Source: an uncultured Lachnospiraceae bacterium (GTDB lineage: Bacteria; Bacillota; Clostridia; Lachnospirales; Lachnospiraceae). From it: a stretch of DNA of 64,000 bases. The DNA is taken from contig CANREE010000001.1 of NCBI GenBank assembly GCA_947629545.1, positions 1 through 64,000 on the forward strand. The letters are read 5' to 3'. Below are positions 34,891 through 44,091 of the stretch, one piece after another. A program made the position numbers and the translations under genes. The first letter of the stretch is position 1. Each line of letters begins with the position of its first letter. The notes under the pieces are model-generated. The model saw nothing but the letters and a program-made list of their open reading frames with translations, searched no databases and had not been told where the DNA came from.

Positions 34891-37120
34891 GGAGGATGCG
34901 CGCCGCGGCGCACCAAGGAAGAAAATTCTTAAACGATATATGCAGGAGAAGCTGGCAGTCACTGTCGTTGTGATCATGCTGGCTTTACTTGCGCTTATCG
35001 GGGTGCTCTATCATATTATCGACACGAACAATGAAGACTATACGAGGGTGGTTCTGACCCAGCGTTCCAGCTATGACAGCCGCACGATCCCTTACCGCCG
35101 CGGAGACATTGTTGACCGTAACGGGACGTATCTGGCGACCAGCGACAGGGTCTATAATCTGATCATCGATGCAAGTCAGATTTTTTATGATGAAGATACG
35201 GAAGCGAAATACCTGCAGACGACGGTAGACGCGTTGGTACAGTGTTTCGGCTATGACCGGCAGGAGCTTCTTGATACGATCAACAGCCGTAAGACATCCC
35301 CTTATATCCGTTACGAGCGCCGCATTTCGCATGATAAGAAGGAAGAATTTGAGAAGCTTGCGGAGGAGATCAACACAGCCAACAGCAAGACCGGGAAAGA
35401 CGATCCGCGTCATGAGGCCCGTGTTTACGGCATCTGGTTTGAGGAGGAATACAAGCGGCTTTATCCGTACAACAGTCTTGCCTGCAATGTGATCGGATTT
35501 TCCAGCAGCGACGGGACGACCGGCAGCGGCGGCATTGAGCAGTATTATAATGACATGCTGATCGGCAATAACGGCCGTGAATATGGCTATCTGAACAATG
35601 AATCCAATAAGGAAATTGTCATCAAACCTGCTCAGAACGGCTATAAGGTGGTGTCCACCATTGATGTGAATGTCCAGACGATGGTGGAAAACCGCATCGA
35701 CCAGTGGATGGCGGAGACGGGGAGCGAGCATATCGGTATCATTGTCATGGATCCCAATAACGGAGAGATTCTGGCGATGGCCGATGAGAAGGATTACGAT
35801 TTGAATAATCCGCGCGACTTAAGTGGCCAGTACTCAGAGGAACAGATCGCACAGATGACCGATGAGGAAAAGGTGGATGCGATGAGCCGTATGTGGCGCA
35901 ACTTCTGCGTCAGCGACACCTTTGAGCCGGGATCCCCTTCCAAGATACTGACCGTGGCCACAGCGCTGGAGGAGAACGCGATCAATACCAACAGTTATTT
36001 TTATTGTGACGGTCTGCAGCATGTCGGCGGGTTCGACATTAAATGTACCGCTTATAGGAAGGGCGGTCACGGGGAACTGAGCCTGACGGAAACCATCATG
36101 CAGTCCTGCAACGACGCGATGATGCAGATCGCGGCCCTGAGCGGTAAAGAGAGCTTCTATAAATACCAGTCGATGTTTAATCTCGGTGCAAAGACCGGGA
36201 TCGACCTGCCGGGTGAGGCGTCTGCATCCACGCTGGTCTATCGTCTGGACAACACGGTGCCTTCGGCTCTGGCGACCAACGCTTTTGGCCAGAACTATAA
36301 CTGCACCATGGTGCAGATGGCGGCGGCTTTCGCTTCCTGTATCAACGGCGGATATTACTATGAGCCTCATGTAGTGAAGCAGATTGTAAACGAGAGCGGT
36401 TCCATTGTTCAGAAGAACGACGGGGTACTGGTACGGGAAACCGTATCGGATGCGACCAGCCGTTTTCTGCGGAACGCCCTCCTGATGACAGTGGAAGAGG
36501 GAACCGGCGCGGCAGCGAAGGTGGAGGGATATGCCATCGGCGGCAAGACCGGTACGGCTGAGAAAGTCGGACGTAACCATCAGGATTATGTGGTGTCGTT
36601 CTGCGGCATTGCGCCGACCGACGATCCGCAGGTGCTTGTCTATGTGGTCATTGACCAGCCCCATGTGGAGGATCAGGCCCACAGTACCTTTGCCAGCGGC
36701 GTATTCGCGCAGGTAATGGGCGATATACTGCCGTATCTGAATGTATTTCCGACCGGGGACGTGCAGGTGGTGACGCCGATCCGTCCGTCCGGCGAATATG
36801 TGACGAATCCGGATGGAACAGATCCGAACGGGCAGACGGGATCAGAAGGAAGCGCAGCGGGCGAAGGTACAGGCGAGCCCGGCGGTGAAAACAAGACCGG
36901 AAATGAAGACGGGGATGGAAACCTGCCGGAGGATCAGAGCCAGCCGGAGGGCGAAGAGCAGACCGCAGGCGAAGACCGCGGCGGAACCGCAGCCGGCGGT
37001 TCGATCGCCCCGTTCCCCTATGATACGGAGGAGTCCATACCGCAGGAATACGGCGAAGACGGCAGCGTGCTGCCTTCCGATCTGCCGGATATGCTGCCTT
37101 CGGATGTTTCCGAAGAATGA
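34868..37120 (+). CDS. class B penicillin-binding protein (FtsI/PBP2 type)
   Basis: Division or sporulation transpeptidase, 750 residues: a cytoplasmic basic tail, one membrane helix at about 30-50, a dimerisation domain, and the transpeptidase domain. Active-site set: Ser356-x-x-Lys359 (EPGSPSKIL; the usual STFK reads SPSK), Ser413-Cys-Asn415, and Lys560-Thr-Gly562 (GGKTGTAEK). After residue about 640 there is no PASTA domain; instead a long acidic Gly/Glu/Pro-rich, probably disordered, tail with many GEG/GTG repeats. Probable FtsI partner of FtsW here. The tail length is unusual for this position. Whether this or the next gene serves division, with the other in sporulation, cannot be decided. 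Confidence 0.88.
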   Translation: MKTSRNTKEDARRGAPRKKILKRYMQEKLAVTVVVIMLALLALIGVLYHIIDTNNEDYTRVVLTQRSSYDSRTIPYRRGDIVDRNGTYLATSDRVYNLIIDASQIFYDEDTEAKYLQTTVDALVQCFGYDRQELLDTINSRKTSPYIRYERRISHDKKEEFEKLAEEINTANSKTGKDDPRHEARVYGIWFEEEYKRLYPYNSLACNVIGFSSSDGTTGSGGIEQYYNDMLIGNNGREYGYLNNESNKEIVIKPAQNGYKVVSTIDVNVQTMVENRIDQWMAETGSEHIGIIVMDPNNGEILAMADEKDYDLNNPRDLSGQYSEEQIAQMTDEEKVDAMSRMWRNFCVSDTFEPGSPSKILTVATALEENAINTNSYFYCDGLQHVGGFDIKCTAYRKGGHGELSLTETIMQSCNDAMMQIAALSGKESFYKYQSMFNLGAKTGIDLPGEASASTLVYRLDNTVPSALATNAFGQNYNCTMVQMAAAFASCINGGYYYEPHVVKQIVNESGSIVQKNDGVLVRETVSDATSRFLRNALLMTVEEGTGAAAKVEGYAIGGKTGTAEKVGRNHQDYVVSFCGIAPTDDPQVLVYVVIDQPHVEDQAHSTFASGVFAQVMGDILPYLNVFPTGDVQVVTPIRPSGEYVTNPDGTDPNGQTGSEGSAAGEGTGEPGGENKTGNEDGDGNLPEDQSQPEGEEQTAGEDRGGTAAGGSIAPFPYDTEESIPQEYGEDGSVLPSDLPDMLPSDVSEE

Positions 37121-37152
37121 GATGCCAAACGGTACCGTACGGACGCAACAGG

Positions 37153-37228
37153 CTGTCTGTACAGGAATAAAACATGGAGCGGTTCATATATTATAGCAAT
37201 AATGACGTCCAGACAGGCATATGAACCG
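37153..37228 (+). promoter_or_regulatory. interleaved pairings over the second PBP start codon
   Basis: CGGTTCATAT (37180-37189) pairs perfectly with ATATGAACCG (37219-37228), which contains the start codon at 37221. CTGTCTG (37153-37159) pairs with CAGACAG (37210-37216), which overlaps the only ribosome-site-like bases (ACAGG). The two pairings cross, giving a pseudoknot topology or two competing hairpins. Either would hide the translation start. Confidence 0.45.
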
Positions 37229-38987
37229 TAGTTTGACCACCCATAAGACCAGAACGCTCGTTGTGTTTCTGGCGGCCAGTTTACTGATGCTTGTAATGAC
37301 CGGACGGCTGGATTATCTGATGCTTTGCCGGGCGGATCATTATGGCCGGATGGCAGAGGAGCTGCACCAGCGGGAACGGACGATCAAGGCCGCCCGCGGG
37401 CGGATCCTGGACCGCAACGGAACCGTGCTTGCCGACAACCGCACGGTCTGCACCGTTTCCGTGATCCATAACCAGATTCAGGAGCCGGAACGGGTGACGG
37501 AAGTTTTGTCGCAGGAACTGGGGATCCCTGCGGACGGAATCCGGACAAAGGTGGAGAAATACAGTGCCCGCGAGATCATAAAGACAAATGTGGACAAGGA
37601 GACGGGCGACCGTATCCGGGCGCTCCGTCTGGCCGGCGTAAAAGTGGATGAAGACTATAAAAGGTATTATCCTTATGACAGTCTGGCTTCGAAGGTATTG
37701 GGTTTCACCGGCGGGGACAATCAGGGCATCATTGGTCTGGAGGTCCGTTATGAGGAGTACCTGAAGGGACAGAACGGGCTGATCCTGACAATGGCAGACG
37801 CCGCAGGCGTGGAACTGGAGAATGCATTCGAGGATCGGATCGAGCCGGTGGCAGGCGCGGATCTGACGGTAAGCCTGGATGTGAATATCCAGACCTATGC
37901 CCAGCAGGCGGCACTTACGGTCATGGAGGAGAAGAACGCGAAGAAGGTATCCGTGATCATCATGGATCCCCGAAACGGTGAAATTCTGGCGATGGTCAAT
38001 GTGCCGGAGTTCAACTTAAATGACCCGTTCACATTGAATATAGAGCCGGAGGAAGGAAGCGCCGTTTCGAAACAGGATCTGTTAAACCAGATGTGGCGCA
38101 ACCCATCCATTAACGATACTTACGAACCCGGATCCACGTTTAAGGTCATTACCGCCTCGGCAGGACTGGAAGCGGGCGTAGTGGGAATTAACGACCATTT
38201 TTCCTGCCTGGGATTTCGTATAGTGGAGGATAGAAAGATCAGATGCCATAAGGTTGGCGGTCATGGTGGGGAAACATTCCTGCAGGCTACGATGAATTCC
38301 TGTAATCCGGTGTTTATCGATGTGGGACAGCGGCTTGGGGTGGAGAGGTATTATGATTATTTCACCCGGTTCGGGCTATTGGGAAAAACCGGCGTGGATC
38401 TGCCTGGAGAAGCGGCAACCATCATGCATCAGAAGGAGAAGATGGGTCTTGTGGAGCTGGCCACCGTGTCCTTCGGCCAGTCCTTCCAGATTACGCCGCT
38501 GCAGCTGATCACGACAGTGTCCTCCCTGATCAACGGAGGCACGCGGGTAACGCCCCATTTCGGAATCCGCTCGGTCAGTGCCGATGGAGAGAGCGTCCAT
38601 ACGTTTACTTATCCGGTGAAAGAGGGAATCATTTCCGCGGAAACCAGCGAGACCGTACGTTATCTGCTGGAGCAGGTGGTAGCGGAAGGCGGCGGCAGGA
38701 AGGCGGCCGTCGAGGGATATCGGATCGGCGGCAAAACAGCCACCTCTGAAAAACTTCCGCGAAGCCTTAAGAAATACATTTCCAGTTTCTTAGGCTTCGC
38801 GCCGGCAGACGATCCGCAGGTCATCGCGCTGATCACGATCGATGAGCCGGAAGGCGTTTACTACGGCGGAACCATCGCCGCGCCGGTCATCGCAGATATT
38901 TACAGGAATATCCTGCCATATCTGGGGATTGAAGCCGGGGAAGTTGCGGTTGATTATTCCCGCAAAAAGACGTATACTAATCCGTGA
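37221..38987 (+). CDS. second class B penicillin-binding protein (SpoVD/FtsI type)
   Basis: 588 residues: a short N-terminus, a membrane helix at about 12-30, a dimerisation domain, and the transpeptidase. Ser305-Thr-Phe-Lys308 (YEPGSTFKVI) and Ser360-Cys-Asn362 are canonical. The third motif is Lys505-Thr-Ala507 (GGKTATSEK) instead of KTG, an Ala variant I have seen in SpoVD-type clostridial proteins. No PASTA domain; it ends shortly after the transpeptidase. Tandem with the other PBP and probably the SpoVD paralogue used for cortex synthesis, which is inference from pairing. The ribosome site is weak (ACAGGC) and may be masked by the structure at 37153-37228. Confidence 0.88.
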   Translation: MNRSLTTHKTRTLVVFLAASLLMLVMTGRLDYLMLCRADHYGRMAEELHQRERTIKAARGRILDRNGTVLADNRTVCTVSVIHNQIQEPERVTEVLSQELGIPADGIRTKVEKYSAREIIKTNVDKETGDRIRALRLAGVKVDEDYKRYYPYDSLASKVLGFTGGDNQGIIGLEVRYEEYLKGQNGLILTMADAAGVELENAFEDRIEPVAGADLTVSLDVNIQTYAQQAALTVMEEKNAKKVSVIIMDPRNGEILAMVNVPEFNLNDPFTLNIEPEEGSAVSKQDLLNQMWRNPSINDTYEPGSTFKVITASAGLEAGVVGINDHFSCLGFRIVEDRKIRCHKVGGHGGETFLQATMNSCNPVFIDVGQRLGVERYYDYFTRFGLLGKTGVDLPGEAATIMHQKEKMGLVELATVSFGQSFQITPLQLITTVSSLINGGTRVTPHFGIRSVSADGESVHTFTYPVKEGIISAETSETVRYLLEQVVAEGGGRKAAVEGYRIGGKTATSEKLPRSLKKYISSFLGFAPADDPQVIALITIDEPEGVYYGGTIAAPVIADIYRNILPYLGIEAGEVAVDYSRKKTYTNP

Positions 38988-39065
38988 ATGTGCGCGGCCT
39001 GTCCGCGCGGACCCGGCGGCGGGAAGCGCCGCAGGCGATCATTACATAAGAGTCCGAGGTGCGAT

Positions 39066-40034
39066 ATGATCAATGAAACCATATTGGCGATAATCATTGC
39101 CTTTGCCATTAGCGCGGTGCTGTGTCCTATCGTGATTCCGTTTCTGCACAGGCTGAAATTCGGCCAGCAGGTCCGGGAAGACGGGCCGCAGACCCACCTT
39201 AAGAAAGCAGGGACGCCCACGATGGGCGGCTTGATCATCCTGTCCGGCATTGTTGTTACGTCGGTATTTTACATTCCGGAATACCCAAAGATCATTCCGG
39301 TGTTATTCGTGACCGTGGGCTTCGGTATTATCGGTTTTCTGGATGATTACATTAAGATCGTTATGAAGCGGTCGGAGGGACTGAACCCGAAGCAGAAGAT
39401 GGCGGGGCAGATTCTGATCACGGCGATCTTTACTTACTATCTGATGAATTCCGGCGACGTGGGTACCCGGATCCTTGTACCGTTTACCGGCGGCTTTGAT
39501 GGCGGGATATGGCTTGATCTGGGGTATCTTTACATTCCGTTCGTGTTTGTTGTGATGCTGGGCACCGACAACGGCGTGAATTTCACGGACGGCCTTGACG
39601 GTCTGTGTACGAGCGTGACAATCCTGGTGGCTACGTTCATGACGATCATTGCGCTGGGGGAAGGAAACGGCATCAGCCCGATCACAGGGGCGGTAGTGGG
39701 AAGCCTCCTGGGCTTTCTGCTGTTCAATGTTTATCCGGCCAAGGTGTTCATGGGCGATACCGGTTCGCTGGCGCTCGGCGGCTTTGTGGCGGCCAGCGCC
39801 CTGATGATGCAGATGCCGCTTTTTATTCCGATCATCGGATTCATCTATCTGATCGAGGTACTGTCTGTCATTATTCAGGTGACATATTTTAAGAAGACAG
39901 GCGGCAAGCGGATCTTTAAGATGGCGCCGATCCATCATCATTTTGAGCTGTGCGGCTGGTCGGAGACCAGGGTTGTGGCGGTATTTTCCATTGTCACGGC
40001 AATCCTGTGCCTGACGGCGTATCTGGGAATATGA
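39066..40034 (+). CDS. mraY: phospho-N-acetylmuramoyl-pentapeptide transferase
   Basis: Makes lipid I from UDP-MurNAc-pentapeptide and undecaprenyl phosphate; 322 residues with about ten membrane segments. Catalytic and signature motifs: GFLDDYIKIVMKR with the conserved Asp pair, NFTDGLDGLCT, and IHHHFELCGWSE with the His triplet. The start at 39066 is preferred because CCGAGGTGCG lies upstream and the N-terminus MINETILAIIIAF matches the family. The frame is open further upstream through a GC-rich spacer with no ribosome site. Follows the second PBP by about 80 bases. Confidence 0.96.
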   Translation: MINETILAIIIAFAISAVLCPIVIPFLHRLKFGQQVREDGPQTHLKKAGTPTMGGLIILSGIVVTSVFYIPEYPKIIPVLFVTVGFGIIGFLDDYIKIVMKRSEGLNPKQKMAGQILITAIFTYYLMNSGDVGTRILVPFTGGFDGGIWLDLGYLYIPFVFVVMLGTDNGVNFTDGLDGLCTSVTILVATFMTIIALGEGNGISPITGAVVGSLLGFLLFNVYPAKVFMGDTGSLALGGFVAASALMMQMPLFIPIIGFIYLIEVLSVIIQVTYFKKTGGKRIFKMAPIHHHFELCGWSETRVVAVFSIVTAILCLTAYLGI

Positions 40035-40082
40035 CGCACAGGAATCGTAATCAGGAAGAAATAACTGCAGGAGGAAGATTAC

Positions 40083-41441
40083 ATGAGCCAGAGTCAGAAA
40101 GTTCTGGTAGCGGGTGCAGGTAAGAGCGGGATTTCATCCGCGCGGCTGCTTCTTGCGTTGGGGGGAGAGGTCGTGCTTTATGACGGCAATGCGACGCTTC
40201 ATGCCCCGGCGCTTATGGAAAATTTTGAAAATGGAGCCGCTGTCAGCGTTGTACTGGGCGAACTGCGCCCGGAGGCGCTTACAGACGTATTGCTCTGCGT
40301 GATCAGCCCGGGAATCTCGCTGGAGGAGCCGTTTGTGGAATTGATCCGCTCGGCGGGTATACCGATCTGGGGTGAGCTGCAGCTGGCTTACCACTGCGCA
40401 AAGGGTCGGCTGGCGGCCATCACCGGTACCAACGGCAAGACGACGACCACGGCCTTAGTCGGAGAGATTCTGAAGGCGTATGCCGGAGAGGTCTATGTGG
40501 TAGGCAATATCGGTATCCCCTACACGGACGTTGCGCTGAAAACCACCGACCGAAGCGTTACGGTCGCCGAGGTTTCCAGCTTTCAGCTGGAGACGCTGAT
40601 GGATTTCCATCCGAATGTCAGCGCAATCCTGAATATTACGCCGGATCACCTGAACCGGCACCATACGATGGAATGTTACATAGAAGTGAAGGAAAGCATC
40701 ACCGCGAACCAGACGGAGGAAGACACCTGTGTTTTGAACTATGACGATGAGGTGCTTCGTGCCTTTGGAAAGAGGGATGACCTGAAGCCTCAGACCGTGT
40801 TCTTCAGCAGCAGAAATCAGCTGTCGGACGGTTATTACATGAAAGGCTATGAGATCATGCAGGCGGCAGGCGGCAGGGCCAGGCCGCTCATGGATGTGCG
40901 CGACATGAACCTTCTGGGACGTCATAATTATGAGAATGTGATGGCGGCCATTGCCGTCGCCACGGCTATGGGGGTTCCGATGAATACGATCCTCAGGGTC
41001 GTGAAGGGGTTTAAGGCTGTGGAGCATCGGATCGAATTTGTGCTGGAGCGGCTGGGCGTCCGTTATTATAACGATTCCAAGGGAACGAATCCGGACGCGG
41101 CCATTCAGGCCGTGAAGGCCATGCCCGGCCCGATCATCCTGATCGGGGGCGGCTATGACAAGGGCTCCTCTTATGACGAGTGGATCGAGTCCTTCGGGGG
41201 AAATGTAAAGTATCTTGTCCTGATCGGACAGACCCGGGATAAGATCGCGGAGTGCGCGCGGAAGCATGGATTCACCAATATCATGTATGCGGAGGATATG
41301 ACGGAGGCCGTGAACGTGTGCGCTTATTATGCCGAAAGCGGAGACTGCGTACTGCTGTCGCCGGCCTGCGCCAGCTGGGGGATGTTTAAGGATTATGAAG
41401 AGCGGGGCAGGATCTTCAAGGAGTGTGTGAGAAACCTGTAA
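40083..41441 (+). CDS. murD: UDP-MurNAc-L-alanine:D-glutamate ligase
   Basis: Adds D-Glu to UDP-MurNAc-L-Ala; 452 residues. The N-terminal Rossmann-like UDP-binding domain begins VLVAGAGKSGISSARLLL. The ATP site is AAITGTNGKTTTTALVGEIL near residue 115. Later HNYENVMAAIAVATAMG, VEHRIEFVLERLGVRYYNDS and GTNPDAAIQAVKAM are MurD features. AGGAGGAAG precedes the ATG, about 50 bases after mraY. It is the only Mur ligase in the cluster. Confidence 0.97.
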   Translation: MSQSQKVLVAGAGKSGISSARLLLALGGEVVLYDGNATLHAPALMENFENGAAVSVVLGELRPEALTDVLLCVISPGISLEEPFVELIRSAGIPIWGELQLAYHCAKGRLAAITGTNGKTTTTALVGEILKAYAGEVYVVGNIGIPYTDVALKTTDRSVTVAEVSSFQLETLMDFHPNVSAILNITPDHLNRHHTMECYIEVKESITANQTEEDTCVLNYDDEVLRAFGKRDDLKPQTVFFSSRNQLSDGYYMKGYEIMQAAGGRARPLMDVRDMNLLGRHNYENVMAAIAVATAMGVPMNTILRVVKGFKAVEHRIEFVLERLGVRYYNDSKGTNPDAAIQAVKAMPGPIILIGGGYDKGSSYDEWIESFGGNVKYLVLIGQTRDKIAECARKHGFTNIMYAEDMTEAVNVCAYYAESGDCVLLSPACASWGMFKDYEERGRIFKECVRNL

Positions 41442-41526
41442 CCGAAGGACAGGCGGAAGGCGCGCGGACAGGAAGTATTAAGCGCGCGGAAGCTGTGTAT
41501 AACCGGGAGAGAAGGAGGAAGACGTC

Positions 41527-42672
41527 ATGGCGCAGGAGAAAAGGAAACGTTCGCAGCGGTTTTATGATTACAGCCTGCTGTTTGCCATCGTCTTTCTGAC
41601 GATATTCGGACTGATTATGATCTACAGTGCCAGTTCCTATAAGGCACAGATCGACCATGGAAATGCGGCATATTTCATGATCCGTCAGGGCGCGGTTGCA
41701 GCCGTGGGTCTGGTGATCATGATCATTATTTCCAAGATGGATTATCACTGGTACGCGAAGGTATGGAAACTGGGGGCGGCGATCGTATGGATCCTGATGA
41801 TCCTGGTGACTTTTACGCCTCTGGGCCGCGAATATAACGGCAAGAAGCGCTGGCTGGGCTACAGTTCCTTTAGTTTTCAGCCGTCGGAGCTTGTGAAGAT
41901 CCTGGTCATTGTGGCCCTGGCTGCCATTATTGTCCGCTGCGGCAGGGACATTGACCGTTTTGCGGGGAAATTCCGCGCTATGGTTCTGGTGCTGCCGCTG
42001 GCGTTTATTGTCGTTCTCAATAACTTAAGCACCGGCATTATCATTGTCGGCATCGGTTTCGTGATGATGTTTGTGGCCAGCCGTGAGAAATGGCCTTACG
42101 TCCTCTGTATTGTTGCGGCCGGACTGGTGCTGGCTTTTGCGGGACCCATCAGCAAGGTACTGACCGGAATAGGGCTCCTCCAGAAATACCAGCTGGGTCG
42201 TATCAATGTCTGGCTGGATCCGGAGGCCTATGCCCAGCAGGGCGGTTTTCAGGTGCTTCAGGGACTTTACGCCATCGGTTCCGGCGGGCTCTTCGGCAAA
42301 GGACTGGGACAAAGCATCCAGAAAATGGGTTTTGTGCCCGAAGCCCAGAATGATATGATCTTTTCGATCATCTGCGAGGAACTGGGGCTTTTCGGCGCCA
42401 TTTCCCTGATCCTGATCTTCATGTTTATGATCTATCGGTTCATGGTTATTGCCAGCAATGCGCCGGATCTGTTCGGTTCCATGCTGGTGGTGGGGGTCAT
42501 GGGCCACATCGCGATCCAGGTGCTTCTGAATATCGCCGTGGTGACAAATACGATCCCCAATACGGGCATTACGCTGCCGTTCATCAGTTACGGCGGCACG
42601 TCCGTTTTGTTCCTTCTGATCGAGATGGGCATGGTACTGAGCGTGTCCAATCAGATAAAACTGGAAAAATAG
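41527..42672 (+). CDS. ftsW: FtsW, SEDS peptidoglycan polymerase
   Basis: SEDS-family glycosyltransferase of the divisome, 381 residues, about ten membrane segments. GREYNGKKRWLGYSSFSFQPSEL near residue 105 carries the conserved W-x-x-x-x-x-x-Q-P-S-E signature. GLFGKGLGQSIQKMGFVPEAQNDMIFSII near 250-280 and GITLPFISYGGTSVL near 350 are the other hallmarks. GAGAGAAGGAGGAAG lies just before the ATG. In the usual pair, FtsW works with one of the two class B PBPs encoded upstream. Confidence 0.96.
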   Translation: MAQEKRKRSQRFYDYSLLFAIVFLTIFGLIMIYSASSYKAQIDHGNAAYFMIRQGAVAAVGLVIMIIISKMDYHWYAKVWKLGAAIVWILMILVTFTPLGREYNGKKRWLGYSSFSFQPSELVKILVIVALAAIIVRCGRDIDRFAGKFRAMVLVLPLAFIVVLNNLSTGIIIVGIGFVMMFVASREKWPYVLCIVAAGLVLAFAGPISKVLTGIGLLQKYQLGRINVWLDPEAYAQQGGFQVLQGLYAIGSGGLFGKGLGQSIQKMGFVPEAQNDMIFSIICEELGLFGAISLILIFMFMIYRFMVIASNAPDLFGSMLVVGVMGHIAIQVLLNIAVVTNTIPNTGITLPFISYGGTSVLFLLIEMGMVLSVSNQIKLEK

Positions 42673-42741
42673 TCTGGGTCGGGCAGCCACAGCTTTTCCG
42701 TAAGCATACCATAAGATATGTAGATTTCGGGAGGAAACGGG

Positions 42742-44001
42742 TTGTCTGGAATAGAAATAGAAGGACTGCGTCCCCTTGAAGGGGAAGTGACGGTCCAGGG
42801 TTCGAAGAACGCGGTGCTGCCGATGATGGCGGCAGCCGTTCTGAATAGAGGAACGACAGTTCTGCATAATGTCCCGCGTATCCGGGATGTGTTCTGTATG
42901 CTGGATATCCTGCGCGCCATGGGCTGCGAATGCCGTCTGGAAGGGCATACGCTGGTTATCGACGCACGGACTGTCAGCCGCATTGCGGTTCCCAGAGAAT
43001 ATGTGGCCTCGATGCGTTCGTCCATTGTGCTTCTTGGGACTTTCCTTGGGCGCTGCGGCGAGGCGGCCACCTTCTATCCGGGCGGCTGCGTCATTGGAAG
43101 CCGCCCCATTGATATCCATCTGGATGGGCTTAGGAAGCTTGGGGCGGTTATTGAAAACAGCGGCGAAAAGATCGTTGCAAGGACCGCGGGGCTTTCCGGC
43201 GGGCGGATCCATTTTCCGTATCCAAGTGTCGGCGCCACGGAAAATGTGCTTCTGGCGGCGGTGACAGCCCACGGTACGACCGTGATCGAAGGCGCAGCCA
43301 GAGAACCGGAGATCGCGGGCCTTTGCCGGATGCTTGTCGGCATGGGTGCGAAGATATCCGGGATCGGGGAAGGGACGCTTACCGTAGAGGGCGTCAGTAC
43401 GCTTTGTGATTCGGAGTATACGGCTCCGGGAGACCGGATCGTGGCGGGAACCTATCTGTCCTGTGTCGTGTCGGCGGGCGGAAGATCATATCTGAAAGGC
43501 GTAAATGCGCAGGAACTGAAGGGCGTGCTGAAAGTCCTGCGGCGCATGGGCGCTGACATTGAGACAGCGCCGGCCGGAATCCGCGTGTATATGGGACGCC
43601 GGCCGGGACCGGCCGGAATCAAAACCGCGCCGTACCCCGGATTTCCTACGGATCTCCAATCGCCGTTTCTGTCCCTTCTGTCGGTCAGCGACGGCTGCGG
43701 ATGGGTATGGGAGACGGTATTTGAGGAGCGGTTCGCCACGGCTGAAGAGCTCAGACGGATGGGCGCCGATATTGAGATCGCCGGCAGAAAGGCGCGCGTA
43801 CACGGCAGATATCCGCTGCATGGAACGACGGTCACGGCCCCGGATCTTCGGGGCGGTGCGGCGCTTGCGGTGGCGGCGCTTGCGGCGGAGGGCAAGACAG
43901 AGATCTGCGGCTGCAGCCACATCCTGCGGGGATATGAGGATCTGTGCGGGGATTTAAAATCACTTGGCGCGAAGATCCGTCAACAGCCTGGAGGTGCATG
44001 A
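42742..44001 (+). CDS. murA: UDP-GlcNAc 1-carboxyvinyltransferase
   Basis: First committed enzyme of peptidoglycan synthesis, adding enolpyruvate to UDP-GlcNAc; 419 residues. Catalytic Cys116 is in FYPGGCVIGSRPIDIH (equivalent to E. coli Cys115, the fosfomycin target), and Lys22-Asn23 is in VQGSKNAVLPMMAA. The late PGFPTDLQSP and RGGAALAVAALAAEG are normal. The start is TTG 42742 with GGGAGGA at good spacing. It occupies the place between ftsW and ftsQ where murG (or murG then murA) stands in many Firmicutes. Confidence 0.95.
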   Translation: MSGIEIEGLRPLEGEVTVQGSKNAVLPMMAAAVLNRGTTVLHNVPRIRDVFCMLDILRAMGCECRLEGHTLVIDARTVSRIAVPREYVASMRSSIVLLGTFLGRCGEAATFYPGGCVIGSRPIDIHLDGLRKLGAVIENSGEKIVARTAGLSGGRIHFPYPSVGATENVLLAAVTAHGTTVIEGAAREPEIAGLCRMLVGMGAKISGIGEGTLTVEGVSTLCDSEYTAPGDRIVAGTYLSCVVSAGGRSYLKGVNAQELKGVLKVLRRMGADIETAPAGIRVYMGRRPGPAGIKTAPYPGFPTDLQSPFLSLLSVSDGCGWVWETVFEERFATAEELRRMGADIEIAGRKARVHGRYPLHGTTVTAPDLRGGAALAVAALAAEGKTEICGCSHILRGYEDLCGDLKSLGAKIRQQPGGA

Positions 44002-44091
44002 GATCCGAAACGGAGATGCCGGTGCACAGGGGCGATATACCGGGACGGAGGCGGACGCCGGTCGGCGAGAAATGTCTGATCTGGAGGAACT

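Noticed and set aside
34711-35731. Minus-strand ORFs opposite ftsL and the first PBP
   Set aside because: Complement of conserved genes; no coding signals.
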